NCBI GenBank assembly: GCA_963837345.1
Contig: CAWIMX010000002.1
Span: 620,001-684,000, forward strand
DNA from: CAWIMX01 sp963837345
Lineage (GTDB): Bacteria; Acidobacteriota; Vicinamibacteria; Vicinamibacterales; CAVVIG01
Direction: 5' to 3'
DNA length: 64,000 bases
Positions 34,419 to 43,209 of the stretch are shown here, one piece after another. Each line of letters begins with the position of its first letter. The first letter of the stretch is position 1. A program made the translations under genes and the position numbers. Under the pieces are notes generated by a model, which was not told where the DNA came from, made no database searches, and worked only from the letters and a program-made list of their open reading frames with translations.

Positions 34419-34837
34419 CGCTTGGTCGATTCGAAAATCGTGCTGGCGCCGCCGCCGATCGCCGCGCCGAGCAGCGCGCCCTTCCTGCCGCCGACAAGGC
34501 CGCCGACGCCGGCGCCCGCCGCCGCCGAGCCTCCGATCACCATGGCGGTCTTCTGCCAGGAGCGGCCGTGCGGCGGCGTGTCGACGCGCGGCGCCTCGCG
34601 AATCACGGTGGGCGCGACGCTCGCCGGTGCGACGCTCTGCTGCGCCACGCGCTCGTGGATGATGGCGGGCGCGGGCGGGACGCTGAACGTGGGTTGCGCG
34701 GCCGGTATGTACATGGCGTCCGGCACGGCGGCCGTGTCGCTCGCCGAATTGCGGATTGCCGACACGCCCACCACCGCGACGAGTGTGAACAGGGCGCCCA
34801 GCGCGGCGCCGCCAATCGCCTTCGCGTTTCCAGACAT
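34415..34837 (-). CDS. Glycine-zipper membrane protein
   Basis: A 140-residue protein: N-terminal membrane helix (AIGGAALGALFTLVAVVGVSA), Pro/Ala-rich middle (PAAQPTFSVPPAPAI), then a glycine zipper AMVIGGSAAAGAGVGGLVGG followed by KGALLGAAIGGGAST. AGGAGG 7 bases upstream supports the ATG at 34837; longer frames were rejected. The zipper resembles that of the lipoprotein at 658-1479. Confidence 0.68.
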   Translation of the reverse strand: MSGNAKAIGGAALGALFTLVAVVGVSAIRNSASDTAAVPDAMYIPAAQPTFSVPPAPAIIHERVAQQSVAPASVAPTVIREAPRVDTPPHGRSWQKTAMVIGGSAAAGAGVGGLVGGRKGALLGAAIGGGASTIFESTKR

Positions 34838-35003
34838 GGTCAGCCTCCTCATGGGGAGGCGTGGGGGCAACCTCGATGCCAACAGGGCGGTCGGCCAGAG
34901 ATCCCGATTTGTCGAGGAAAAGAGGGTGCTGTGGCGGATGGGGCGTCTCAATTCAGCCCCCGAGACCGCCCTCGCCCGTGGACACTCGGCGTGCGCAAAA
35001 ATG

Positions 35004-35768
35004 CTACCGGGCGCCGATCAGATACACCCCCGTCAACGTGATGGTGTGATCGCCGGGCCATCCGATGCCGCTGGCGACCCGGATCTTCAGCCCCGGTGCG
35101 AGGATGACCGACACGGCGCCTTGCAGATCGCCGACCGGGACCCACTTGGCAAAGAACAGCGCCTCGGCCGGCTCGGTGGTGACCATTTCGGTCTGGCTCA
35201 CGATCGGCGCGCCACCCAGTGGGCTGAAGGTCTGATCGAACGAATACTCGTGCGTATCGACCTCTCCCCGCCACGTCCCGACACCGGCCGCGAGGTTCAG
35301 GCCGATCTGCACGCGCTGCCGGATCGTGCCGAAGGAGATGAACTTGTGGACCTTCAATCCGTTCAGCACCACGTCGCGCGTGACCATCTTCTCGCCGAAC
35401 GTGATACAGCTCGTAAAGGTGTCGCAGTTGACCTCGACGTCCGACACGGTCGATCCGTCGTTCACCTTCATTCGCACATAGCTCACGCCCCAGTCGCCGC
35501 CGAGCGTCCGGCCGTGTGCGAGGCCAATCGTGAACTCGGAGCCGTCCATCACGACCTCGTCCCCGCCGAAGAAATAGTCGGTGCGATCGGCGACGCTCCA
35601 ATTGGGCGTCCCGGATACGACGACGCCCCAGGCGGAGGGAGGCGACTGGGCGAGCGCGGGCGCCGGGACCAGCAGGGCCGACACGATGATCCGGGCGGAC
35701 CAGCCCGGCAAGGCCGTTCGCCGTGGCGAAGGACGGAGGACACCCGCGATGACAGCGGCAAGACTCAT
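35004..35768 (-). CDS. Secreted beta-barrel-like protein
   Basis: A 254-residue protein with an N-terminal signal (LPGWSARIIVSALLVPAPALA). The mature part has alternating strands typical of outer-membrane proteins: FTIGLAHGRTLGGDWGVSYVRMKV, VQIGLNLAAGVGTWRGEVD, GLKIRVASGIGWPGDHTITL. Two cysteines in NCDTFTSCITFG may pair. Function unknown. Confidence 0.6.
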   Translation of the reverse strand: MSLAAVIAGVLRPSPRRTALPGWSARIIVSALLVPAPALAQSPPSAWGVVVSGTPNWSVADRTDYFFGGDEVVMDGSEFTIGLAHGRTLGGDWGVSYVRMKVNDGSTVSDVEVNCDTFTSCITFGEKMVTRDVVLNGLKVHKFISFGTIRQRVQIGLNLAAGVGTWRGEVDTHEYSFDQTFSPLGGAPIVSQTEMVTTEPAEALFFAKWVPVGDLQGAVSVILAPGLKIRVASGIGWPGDHTITLTGVYLIGAR

Positions 35769-35848
35769 CACTTGTGCTCCTCTGAATCAGGCGTTCACGC
35801 GGATGGTGGGATGGGATCGGAAACCGAACGTCGGGCGAAGGAAATCGC

Positions 35849-35947
35849 CTACAACCTCGAGATGACCCAGCAGGCCAGGCCGACGAGGATGGCGCGGAAC
35901 CCGAGCTCGAAGAGGAGGTCGCCGGCCTGAAGACGCAGTTTCTTCAT
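35849..35947 (-). CDS. Possible 32-residue membrane peptide
   Basis: A very short frame, MKKLRLQAGDLLFELGFRAI then LVGLACWVISRL: a basic start and one hydrophobic helix. It resembles in start and size the small membrane protein at 33071-33274. No strong ribosome site is seen, so it is tentative. Confidence 0.35.
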   Translation of the reverse strand: MKKLRLQAGDLLFELGFRAILVGLACWVISRL

Positions 35948-36005
35948 GCGGCGAACGTACCAGAACGGCCGCGAAAGTACAAGCCCGTCGCGGCCGTCCC
36001 GGACC

Positions 36006-37925
36006 TTACTGCGAAACCGCGGCTCCAAACAGGCTATAGATGCCTCCGCCGGCCCACAGGTTGTCGACGTAGATCGAGGCAGCGGATCCGTCGGTCGGCA
36101 CCTTGTACCGGATGTGCCAGTGCGAGTCCTCGACCTCGCCACTGTACAGCGGGGCCGGCCCGTGCTTCGGGTTCCCCGTGACGTGCTGACTCTTCATCCC
36201 GGGATCGAGATAGGCGTAGGTTTCGAAGCCGGGCGCGCTGAATCGGATCTGGCGGCCTGCCGGATCGAGGAAGAACGTCGCCAGCCCGTCGGTCACCTCG
36301 TACGCCCAGTGCGGATCGATCTCCGGCACCGTGCCGTCCGGCGGGCGGCGATGATGCGTGGCCTGCTCCCACGAGTACGCGAAACCGAGCAGGTCGCCTT
36401 CCGTGAATTCCCGCCCGAGAAATTCCATGCCGACGGGTATCGGAAGCGAGGACGCCCCGCCATCGGGCGTGAATCCCGCCTGCACCGAGATCGCCGGCAG
36501 GCCCGACTGCGCGCTCACCCGGCAATTGCTGCCCGGCTGGCTGGTCGACGGCACCTCGACGGGCTTCTGGCGGATGGTCGGGTAGATCAGCGCATCCAGA
36601 TGGTTGTCGTCCATCGCCTGGACGAGCGCCTGCTTGAACGCGACGCGTCCAAGGAGCCGCGCGGCATAGGTCGGCGAGCTGGTGTCGTTCGCCAGCGATG
36701 AGGTCAGCACGCCCGTCAACGACGGGTGGAACAACCCGGAATCGAAGATGTCCTGCAGCGTCTTGAACGGGGCGCTGGGAGTGGCCGCCAGGTAGGCGTT
36801 CAGGTTCTCGGCGAATTCAAACGTGATGACGGAGGTGTTGCTGATCGTGCTGTAGTCGGGGATCGCCACGTCGACGACCGTGGCGCCCTGGCTGCGGAGC
36901 TCGTCGGCCGCGTCCAGGATCACGTTCGCGACTTCCTGATCCGCGGGCGTCGTCACGAGCGCATCGGTGAGCAGGCCGAAGCGCGCGCCCCGAAGGCGGC
37001 CGGTCTGCAGGAAATCCCGGTAGCTCGCCGGCGTGTGGCCGACGCTCACCGCGGTGACCGGGTCGTTCGGATCGAAGCCGGCGGTCGCATCGAGGACCAC
37101 CGCCAGATCCGTCACGTTGCGCGCGATCGGCCCGCCGACATCCTGCGTGAGCGCCAGCGGGATGATGCCGTCGCGGCTGAAGAGATTCTGCGTGACGCGG
37201 ATCCCGGTCAGGCTGTTGTGCGACGAGGGGATCCGGATCGATCCGCACGTGTCGCTGCCCATGCCGACGGCCGCGAAGTTGGCGCTGATGCCGGCGCCGG
37301 TGCCGCCGCTCGAGCCGCCGGGGTTGCGCGTCAGATCGTATGGATTGAGCGTCTGGCCGCCCAGCGAGCTGATGGTGGTGATGCCGAAGGCGAACTCGTG
37401 CATGTTCGCCTTGCCGATGAAGATGGCGCCCGCCTCGCGCAGACGCCTCACGAGGTAGCCGTCGTCGGGCGGAATCGACGTCGCGAGCGAGACCGACGCG
37501 GCGGTCGTCGGCATGTCGTAGGTGTCGTAGTTCTCCTTGAGGATCACGGGGATGCCGTAGAGGGGGCCGCGCGATTTCTTCGTGTTGGCGCGGCGTCCGG
37601 CATCGCGCGCGCGCGCCTCGGCGAGCGCGTTGGGGTTCAGCCGGATCATCGCGTTGATGGCCGGCCCATGCTTGTCGTACGCGTCGATCCGCGCGAGATA
37701 CATCCCGACCAGCTGCTCGGACGTGATCGTGCCGGCTTCGAGGGCCGCCTGCGTTTCCAGAATGCTCGATTCCATGAATCGGAACGGCACGCCTTTCGGC
37801 GTGGCCTGCACCGGCGCCTGGAGGCCGCTCCAGAGAAGCGAGCCGCTGAGCGCCGCGACGGTGAGCGTGGCCAGCAGAAAATTCTGAACTCGAACTCGAA
37901 TGGCGCGAGCGGTGGCGTGACACAT
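36006..37925 (-). CDS. Secreted amidase (amidase signature family)
   Basis: A 639-residue exported amidase. The Ser-cisSer-Lys triad is intact: Lys in IPVILKENYDT, cis-Ser in NPGGSSGGTGAG, nucleophile Ser in GSDTCGSIRIPSSHN. Amidase signature enzymes hydrolyse amide bonds. The core ends near residue 500; a C-terminal extension of about 130 residues (ATFFLDPAGRQIRFSAPGFETYAYL onward) is extra and beta-rich. The signal lies at residues 14-35 (FLLATLTVAALSGSLLWSG). Confidence 0.85.
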   Translation of the reverse strand: MCHATARAIRVRVQNFLLATLTVAALSGSLLWSGLQAPVQATPKGVPFRFMESSILETQAALEAGTITSEQLVGMYLARIDAYDKHGPAINAMIRLNPNALAEARARDAGRRANTKKSRGPLYGIPVILKENYDTYDMPTTAASVSLATSIPPDDGYLVRRLREAGAIFIGKANMHEFAFGITTISSLGGQTLNPYDLTRNPGGSSGGTGAGISANFAAVGMGSDTCGSIRIPSSHNSLTGIRVTQNLFSRDGIIPLALTQDVGGPIARNVTDLAVVLDATAGFDPNDPVTAVSVGHTPASYRDFLQTGRLRGARFGLLTDALVTTPADQEVANVILDAADELRSQGATVVDVAIPDYSTISNTSVITFEFAENLNAYLAATPSAPFKTLQDIFDSGLFHPSLTGVLTSSLANDTSSPTYAARLLGRVAFKQALVQAMDDNHLDALIYPTIRQKPVEVPSTSQPGSNCRVSAQSGLPAISVQAGFTPDGGASSLPIPVGMEFLGREFTEGDLLGFAYSWEQATHHRRPPDGTVPEIDPHWAYEVTDGLATFFLDPAGRQIRFSAPGFETYAYLDPGMKSQHVTGNPKHGPAPLYSGEVEDSHWHIRYKVPTDGSAASIYVDNLWAGGGIYSLFGAAVSQ

Positions 37926-38211
37926 AGCGGTCCTCCGTAGGCGTGACGGATCGCCGAACCGGGTGACGTTCGGGGCGCGAGTCTATCGCTTCGGTTCCCA
38001 CAGGCAAGCAGAAATCGGCAGCGACGCGGCCGGCGCTGCTTGAAAGCGCGAAAAACGGATGAGGTCGGCCAGCACCGGTTCTGCTAGACTCCGCCACCAT
38101 TCACTTGAGGGAACAGATGCGACCCGTTCCAGCCGTCTCGGCGCTCAGCATGACCATGTCGAACAGTCTGGACGGCGAGGGAGCGTGGCCCTCCTCTGAA
38201 AGGAGAAGCGT

Positions 38212-38532
38212 ATGGGGCTCTTGGACGGAGTGCTTGGCGGGATGGTCGGTGCCGGATTGAATCAGCTCATCGCTCAGAATGGCGGCATTCAGGGCCTCGT
38301 GAGCCGGTTCGAGCAGAAAGGCCTGGGAGGCATTGCGCGCTCGTGGGTGAACACCGGTCCGAACCAGCCTGTTTCGGCCGAGCAGCTTCGGGACGTGCTT
38401 GGCGCGCAGAACGTCGCCGCGTTCGCCGCGACATTGAACGTCAGCGAGCAGGATCTGCTGGGGAAGCTGTCGGAGCTGCTGCCTCAGCACGTCGACAAGA
38501 TGACTCCGGACGGGGTGATTTCCCGGACGTGA
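38212..38532 (+). CDS. YidB-like DUF937 protein
   Basis: A 106-residue protein of the YidB/DUF937 family: MGLLDGVLGGMVGAGLNQLI, then GLVSRFEQKGLGGIARSWVNTG, PVSAEQLRDVLG and LSELLPQHVDKMTPDG, all typical. Role unknown; the family is small, cytoplasmic and probably oligomeric. AAAGGAGAAG precedes the ATG. The 287 bases between this gene and the amidase hold a possible -10 (TAGACT, about 38086) and nothing else recognised. Confidence 0.85.
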   Translation: MGLLDGVLGGMVGAGLNQLIAQNGGIQGLVSRFEQKGLGGIARSWVNTGPNQPVSAEQLRDVLGAQNVAAFAATLNVSEQDLLGKLSELLPQHVDKMTPDGVISRT

Positions 38533-38542
38533 AACCCGCCGC

Positions 38543-39377
38543 TCAGGTCGTGCCCTGGCAATCCGGCTTTTCCGGGTTGTTTGGCATGTCGAGGGGATCG
38601 AGCCGGATGGAGGGGCGTGCGGTATCTGGGACCGCCAGGCGCTTGTTGACAAACAACACCTCGTACACCCAGGCGGGAAACGGCAGGATCCATTCGGTGC
38701 AGGAGTTGTTGTTGTAGTGGAGATGCACCGGGTCGAAGAATTTCCGCAGGTGGCTCATCACTGACAGGTACCGTTCGTCTTCGACGCCATGGAACTCCAC
38801 GACGAGTTGATCGATGCGCTGTAACAGATCGTCCGGGGTGTCCAGGAGCGTGTCCCATTCGGCTCCTTCCACGTCCATCTTCATGACGAGGCTCTTGCCG
38901 GCGTCCCCGTTCGCGGCGACCTGCGCAGGAATCGTCTCGAACAGGCGGCCCTCTTCCACACGACGAACCCCGCCCACGCATTCCTCGTGAAAGCGGGTAT
39001 CGGCAGGGCACGCGGGGCGGCGGGTATTGAAGCAGTCGGTACTCATGCACCGGAATGGCGAGGTGCGTGGAGATGTCGCATCCCCAGCCATCGTAGCCGC
39101 CGATCCCGTACGAGTAGCCGGCCCGGGCCCCGGTCAGCAGGTTTCCGCACAGCAGGTAGCCGCCGTCATTGTCTTCGCCGAACCGTTCGAGGTTGCAGTT
39201 GGCCAGCGAGATGGGCTGGACGGCGTCGAACAGTCGCTGCCGGATCTCCGCTTCCGTCAGATACCCGGAGTGTTCGGCCGGTGCGGCTCTGCGGCCGAGG
39301 CGCAGGGCCACGACGCCCGCCGCGAGCGCGATCGCCGCGAGCACGAGCAGCCAGCCGAGGTGGCGAGCGTGAAGCAC
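38543..39377 (-). CDS. FkbM-family methyltransferase, frame-shifted
   Basis: Two frames make one protein. The first 115 or so codons (membrane helix WLLVLAAIALAAGVVAL, then GEDNDGGYLLCG and YSYGIGGYDGWGCDIST) run from 39377 to about 39038. The rest (YDCFNTRRPACPAD, KMDVEGAEWDTLLDTP, LVVEFHGVEDERYL) continues in the next frame to 38543. At the joint the minus strand reads TAC-C-GAC where TAC-GAC is expected, one extra base. The fold is FkbM/Methyltransf_21-like; the DVEGAEWD motif is diagnostic. N-terminal anchoring to the membrane is unusual. Confidence 0.72.
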
Positions 39378-39418
39378 CCTCAGGTCCCCGGGTCCACAGC
39401 AAGCTTACATGTTCTCGC

Positions 39419-39424
39419 TATAAT
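39419..39424 (+). promoter_or_regulatory. Possible -10 element (TATAAT)
   Basis: Perfect TATAAT about 65 bases upstream of the M28 peptidase start, between divergent genes. No good -35 at 17-base spacing. Confidence 0.3.
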
Positions 39425-39487
39425 CTGACGCAGGCCGCGAGCGCAGACGGCGCGGCGGTTGCCGCTGAACGGTGCTCAGGAGGAGCG

Positions 39488-40726
39488 ATGCTGAAGGGCA
39501 TGCGACTGCGCGTCTTCTTCCTCTCGGTCCTGGTCGCGCTGGTCCCAGGGCACGCGCTTCGCGGCCAGCAGCGGGCGGCGCCCGACGCCAACGTGCAGGC
39601 GCTGGTCGGCCGCCTGGACCTCGCGCGTTACAAGGCGACGATCGAGGCCCTGAGCGGGTTCGGCGACCGGCGGCAGGGCACACGCCGCAATCGCGACGCC
39701 GTCGACTGGATCGAGGCGCAGCTGCGATCCTACGGCTGCGCCGGCGTCGAGCGCCTGACCTACCAGTACACGACGCCGACGCCGCGGGCGACGGCTGCCG
39801 CGGCCACGACGTCGCGACCGGCGGCCGAGGCGGACAGCCCCGAGCCGTTCAAGGGATCCGGGCCTGGCGGCAGCACCATCTTCGGCCGGGGGCGCCGCCC
39901 CACGGTGAATCGGGATCTGATGGCGCAGCCGGACCCGCGGATCCGTGCGCTCGACGAAGAGGAGCCGGTGGACGGCGAGCGCCAGGAGGTGTACTGCACG
40001 AAGGTCGGCACCGTCCGCCCCGACGAGATGTACATCGTGGGCGCTCACATGGACGGCCATGGCGTGAACCAGGCGTCCAACGACGATGGCTCGGGGACCG
40101 CGCTGGTGATGGAGCTGGCTCGCATCCTGAGCGCGCCGGACGTCCGCACCGAGCGCTCGATCCGATTCGCGCTCTGGAACAACGAGGAGACCGGGACCGA
40201 GGGCGCGGCCGCGTATGTCGAGCAGCGGGCCTCGCGGCAAGGCATCGAGGACCCGCCGGGGTCGGGCCGCTACCCCGAGCCGCGATGGCTCGGGATGATC
40301 CAGCACGACATGATGCTCTTCGACCATGGGGCGCCGGGGCCCGACGGCCGCGTGAGCCCGACGCAGCGGCGCGAGGCCGACGTGAACATCGAGTTCCAGG
40401 CCAGCTCGAAGATGGCGAAGGAATCGATGGCGCTGGCGTTCGCGTTCAAGGCGGCGAACGAGGCGTACGCCACCGACTATCCGGCCGCGGTCGGGCCGCA
40501 CATGACGAACACGGATTCGGGCCGCTTCCAGGATCTCGTGCCCGCGATCAGCGTCCGCGAGGCGGAGCGCGGATCGGAGATCGGCGGCGGCTGGGATCCG
40601 CACGGGCACACGCCGAGCGACGTCTTCACCACCTACGACGATGCCGACTTCAGGCTGGGGTTGAACGCGGCGCAGACCACGCTGTCGGCGGTCGCCGGGC
40701 TTGCGGGCGCCAGCGTCTCGCGCTAG
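39488..40726 (+). CDS. Secreted M28-family zinc peptidase
   Basis: A 412-residue exported metallopeptidase (signal LRVFFLSVLVALVPGHALRG). M28 zinc ligands and base: GAHMDGHG (His, Asp), ASNDDGSG (bridging Asp), NNEETGTEGA (Glu-Glu), and a late PHGHTPSD His. The family includes aminopeptidases and glutamate carboxypeptidase relatives; specificity unknown. An acidic/Gly-rich insert sits near residues 100-135. GGAGGAG upstream fixes the ATG at 39488. The stop shares CTAG with the convergent GreB gene. Confidence 0.85.
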   Translation: MLKGMRLRVFFLSVLVALVPGHALRGQQRAAPDANVQALVGRLDLARYKATIEALSGFGDRRQGTRRNRDAVDWIEAQLRSYGCAGVERLTYQYTTPTPRATAAAATTSRPAAEADSPEPFKGSGPGGSTIFGRGRRPTVNRDLMAQPDPRIRALDEEEPVDGERQEVYCTKVGTVRPDEMYIVGAHMDGHGVNQASNDDGSGTALVMELARILSAPDVRTERSIRFALWNNEETGTEGAAAYVEQRASRQGIEDPPGSGRYPEPRWLGMIQHDMMLFDHGAPGPDGRVSPTQRREADVNIEFQASSKMAKESMALAFAFKAANEAYATDYPAAVGPHMTNTDSGRFQDLVPAISVREAERGSEIGGGWDPHGHTPSDVFTTYDDADFRLGLNAAQTTLSAVAGLAGASVSR

Positions 40727-41367
40727 CTGGGACGCCGAGCCTTCGACGCGGCCTCGGCGCCTGGCGGCTCGCTGAAGGGCTTCACCGGAATGCGCTCATA
40801 CCGCACGTCGAGGATCTCCAGGCGCTCGGTCGCGCCCGGCGCGCGAAGGACGACCGAGTCGCCCGGCCCCGCCTTCATCAGCGCACGCGCCAGCGGCGAG
40901 ATCCAGCTGATGTGGTTGCGCTCCAGATCGACCTCGTCGAGTCCGACGACGCTCACGACCCGCTCGGTGCCGGCCGCATTGGCATAGCGCACCGTCGCCC
41001 CGAAGAAGACGTGCGTCGCGGCCCGCCCGGCTCTCGGCGCTTCCGGATCCACCACTTCCGCGGCGTCGAGGCGCCTGGTGAGAAAGCGGATCCGCCGATC
41101 GATCTGGCGCAGCCGCCGCTTGTTGTACTGATAGTCGGCGTTCTCGCTGCGATCGCCGTTGCTCGCCGCCCAGGCGACCACCTGCGTCACCGCCGGCCGT
41201 TCCCTGTTGAGCAGGAATCGCAGCTCGTCCCTGAGGCGCTGGAGACCGGCCGGCGTGATGTAGTTCTTGCGTCCCTTGAGCGGAGCGTGGGCGGCCTCTT
41301 CGGCAGCGTCGTCGCGCTCGTCGCCGTCGCCGTCGTCGTCGGGTTCCTTCGTGAATGCTTTGCTCAT
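40723..41367 (-). CDS. greB: GreB-like transcription elongation factor
   Basis: A 214-residue Gre factor with an acidic N-terminal extension (KEPDDDGDGDERDDAAEEA). The coiled-coil tip motif GDRSENADYQYNKRRLRQID carries the catalytic Asp/Glu. The C-terminal FKBP-like domain follows (FFGATVRYANAAG, ISWISPLARALMKAGPGD). The YQYNKRRLRQIDRRI spacing favours GreB over GreA. It binds RNA polymerase and stimulates cleavage of backtracked RNA. The start overlaps the SDR stop by 4 bases. Confidence 0.88.
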   Translation of the reverse strand: MSKAFTKEPDDDGDGDERDDAAEEAAHAPLKGRKNYITPAGLQRLRDELRFLLNRERPAVTQVVAWAASNGDRSENADYQYNKRRLRQIDRRIRFLTRRLDAAEVVDPEAPRAGRAATHVFFGATVRYANAAGTERVVSVVGLDEVDLERNHISWISPLARALMKAGPGDSVVLRAPGATERLEILDVRYERIPVKPFSEPPGAEAASKARRPS

Positions 41368-42224
41368 GATGAACCTGGCGCGTGGACGAGCGACGCGCTC
41401 GCCTCCCAAAGCCTCGCCGCCACCTCGTCGTCCCGCGCCAGGGGAGACGGCGGCACGAGGGTGAAGCGCTCATAATAGCCGCCCGTCCGCCCCTCCAAAT
41501 CCGGGCTCGAGGCGAGGTAGACGATGCTGTCAGCTCCCTGTCCCGGGGAGAGCATGAGGAGCCGCGCGAGCGGCAGCAGCGGCTTCGCATACCACGGGCC
41601 ATGGGACCAGATGCCCGTCGACACCGGGCCGGGGTGCAGCGCGTTCACGGTAACCCCGGTGCCCGAGAGCCTCCTGGCGAGCTCCCGCGTGAACAGCACG
41701 TTGGCAAGCTTCGAGCGCCCGTAGGCCTTCATGATGGAATAGCCGCCGGTCTCGAAACCGAGGTTGCCGAAGTCCATCGTCGCTGAGCGGTGACCGATGC
41801 TCGCGACGTTCACCACGCGAGCGGGCGCGCTCTTCTGCAGCAGGTCGAGGAGCAGCAGCGTCAGCAGGAAATAGCCGAGGTGGTTGACCGCGAATGTTCG
41901 CTCGATCCCGTCCTCGGTCACCTCACGGGAAGGCGAGACCGAGCCCGCATTGTTCACGAGGACGTCGAGGCGCGCGTGGCCCGTGCGATACTCGGCGGCG
42001 AGCCGGCGGATCTGTGCCTGCGACGAGAAATCGCAGAGCCATGAGGAGACGTTCGGCGAGCCGGCACGGCGCTTCACGTCCGCGACGGCGGCGTCGAGGC
42101 GCCCGGGGTTCCGCGCGACGAGCACCAGCCGGGCGCCCATGGCAGCGAGCTTGACGGCCGCCTCGAGGCCGATGCCGGAGCTCGCTCCGGTGAGCAGAAT
42201 GGTCTTGCCCGTCAGATCCGGCAT
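41364..42224 (-). CDS. Short-chain dehydrogenase (retinol-dehydrogenase-like SDR)
   Basis: A 286-residue SDR: nucleotide motif LLTGASSGIGLEA, VLVNNAGSVSPS, NHLGYFLLT, catalytic serine in VVNVASIGHRS and the tyrosine/lysine pair in AYGRSKLAN. The NHLGYF and RSKLANVLF pattern is typical of the retinol-dehydrogenase subgroup. Substrate unknown. It is coupled to greB by a 4-base overlap, though the functions have no obvious link. Confidence 0.88.
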   Translation of the reverse strand: MPDLTGKTILLTGASSGIGLEAAVKLAAMGARLVLVARNPGRLDAAVADVKRRAGSPNVSSWLCDFSSQAQIRRLAAEYRTGHARLDVLVNNAGSVSPSREVTEDGIERTFAVNHLGYFLLTLLLLDLLQKSAPARVVNVASIGHRSATMDFGNLGFETGGYSIMKAYGRSKLANVLFTRELARRLSGTGVTVNALHPGPVSTGIWSHGPWYAKPLLPLARLLMLSPGQGADSIVYLASSPDLEGRTGGYYERFTLVPPSPLARDDEVAARLWEASASLVHAPGSS

Positions 42225-42369
42225 CCTCGGCTGATTCTCGCATCATCCAGAGGCCGGTGTGCCAACCGAGATCCGGTCCCGTGTCTGGCCAGGCCATTGA
42301 GCACCTTCGTCCGGTGGCGTAGACTCCGCGGTGGGAGCGGCCAATGGCATCACGCATCGGGGAGGCGCA

Positions 42370-43131
42370 ATGAAGTTCTGGCCCTTGTCCGTGTGTGCCG
42401 TGCTGCTGTGCGGCTCTGGAGGCGTCGCGCGGGCGCAACCCCTGACGGTCGTCGCCCCCGGTGGCATGCGATGCGCCCTCGACAAGCTCGCGCCGGCGTT
42501 CGAGCGCCAATCGGGTCGGCACGTCGTCGTCACCATCGGCTCTGGCGGCGGCACCCACCAGCGCGTCGTTGCCGGCGATGTTTTCGACGTCCCGATCGTC
42601 CAGCCACCCTACGACGATGTACTCCGGTCGGGGCACGTCGATAGACGCACGGAGACGCCGCTGGCGGTCGTCCCGCTGGTGGTCGTGGTCCGCGCGGGGT
42701 CGCCCAGGCCCGACATCTCGACGGCCGACGCAGTCAAGCGCCTGCTGCTGAATGCGAAGGCCCTTTCATATCCCGACGGGAACGGAGGACGCGGTGGCGC
42801 GGCAGGCGTGAGCTTCGACCAGACGCTCACGATGCTCGGCGTCTTCGACCAGGTCCGGCCGAAGGTCACGCGCATTCCGGGCGTGAGCCTGATGCAACTC
42901 GTGACGCGCGGCGACATCGATGTCGCCGTGACGTTTCCGAGCGAAGTGAACGATCCCGGCGTCGAGATCGTCGGCGAGCTTCCGCGCGAGATTTCCACAC
43001 CGACGGGCCTCGTCGGGTTCGTGTCGGCGCATTCGGAGGCGCCGGACCAGGCGCGCGCCCTGCTCGGTTACCTGGCTGGCCCCGCGGCGGCCGACGTCTA
43101 CCGATCATGCGGGATGCGGGCAGGCCGGTGA
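42370..43131 (+). CDS. Periplasmic substrate-binding protein (ModA-like)
   Basis: A 253-residue exported solute-binding protein: signal ending GGVARAQ, then PLTVVAPGGMRCALDKLAPAFERQSGRHV and GSGGGTHQRVVAGDVFDVPIVQ. It ends ALLGYLAGPAAADVYRSCGM, as molybdate-type binding proteins do. No transporter permease or ATPase is adjacent, so it may serve a distant transporter or act as an orphan. Substrate not established. Confidence 0.72.
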   Translation: MKFWPLSVCAVLLCGSGGVARAQPLTVVAPGGMRCALDKLAPAFERQSGRHVVVTIGSGGGTHQRVVAGDVFDVPIVQPPYDDVLRSGHVDRRTETPLAVVPLVVVVRAGSPRPDISTADAVKRLLLNAKALSYPDGNGGRGGAAGVSFDQTLTMLGVFDQVRPKVTRIPGVSLMQLVTRGDIDVAVTFPSEVNDPGVEIVGELPREISTPTGLVGFVSAHSEAPDQARALLGYLAGPAAADVYRSCGMRAGR

Positions 43132-43209
43132 GATCCGGTCCGCCTGGTCAGACTCTGCACGCCGCGCCGCTCCGATGAGCAGGATGGTCTCGCGCGCAGG
43201 GCAGGTCGG

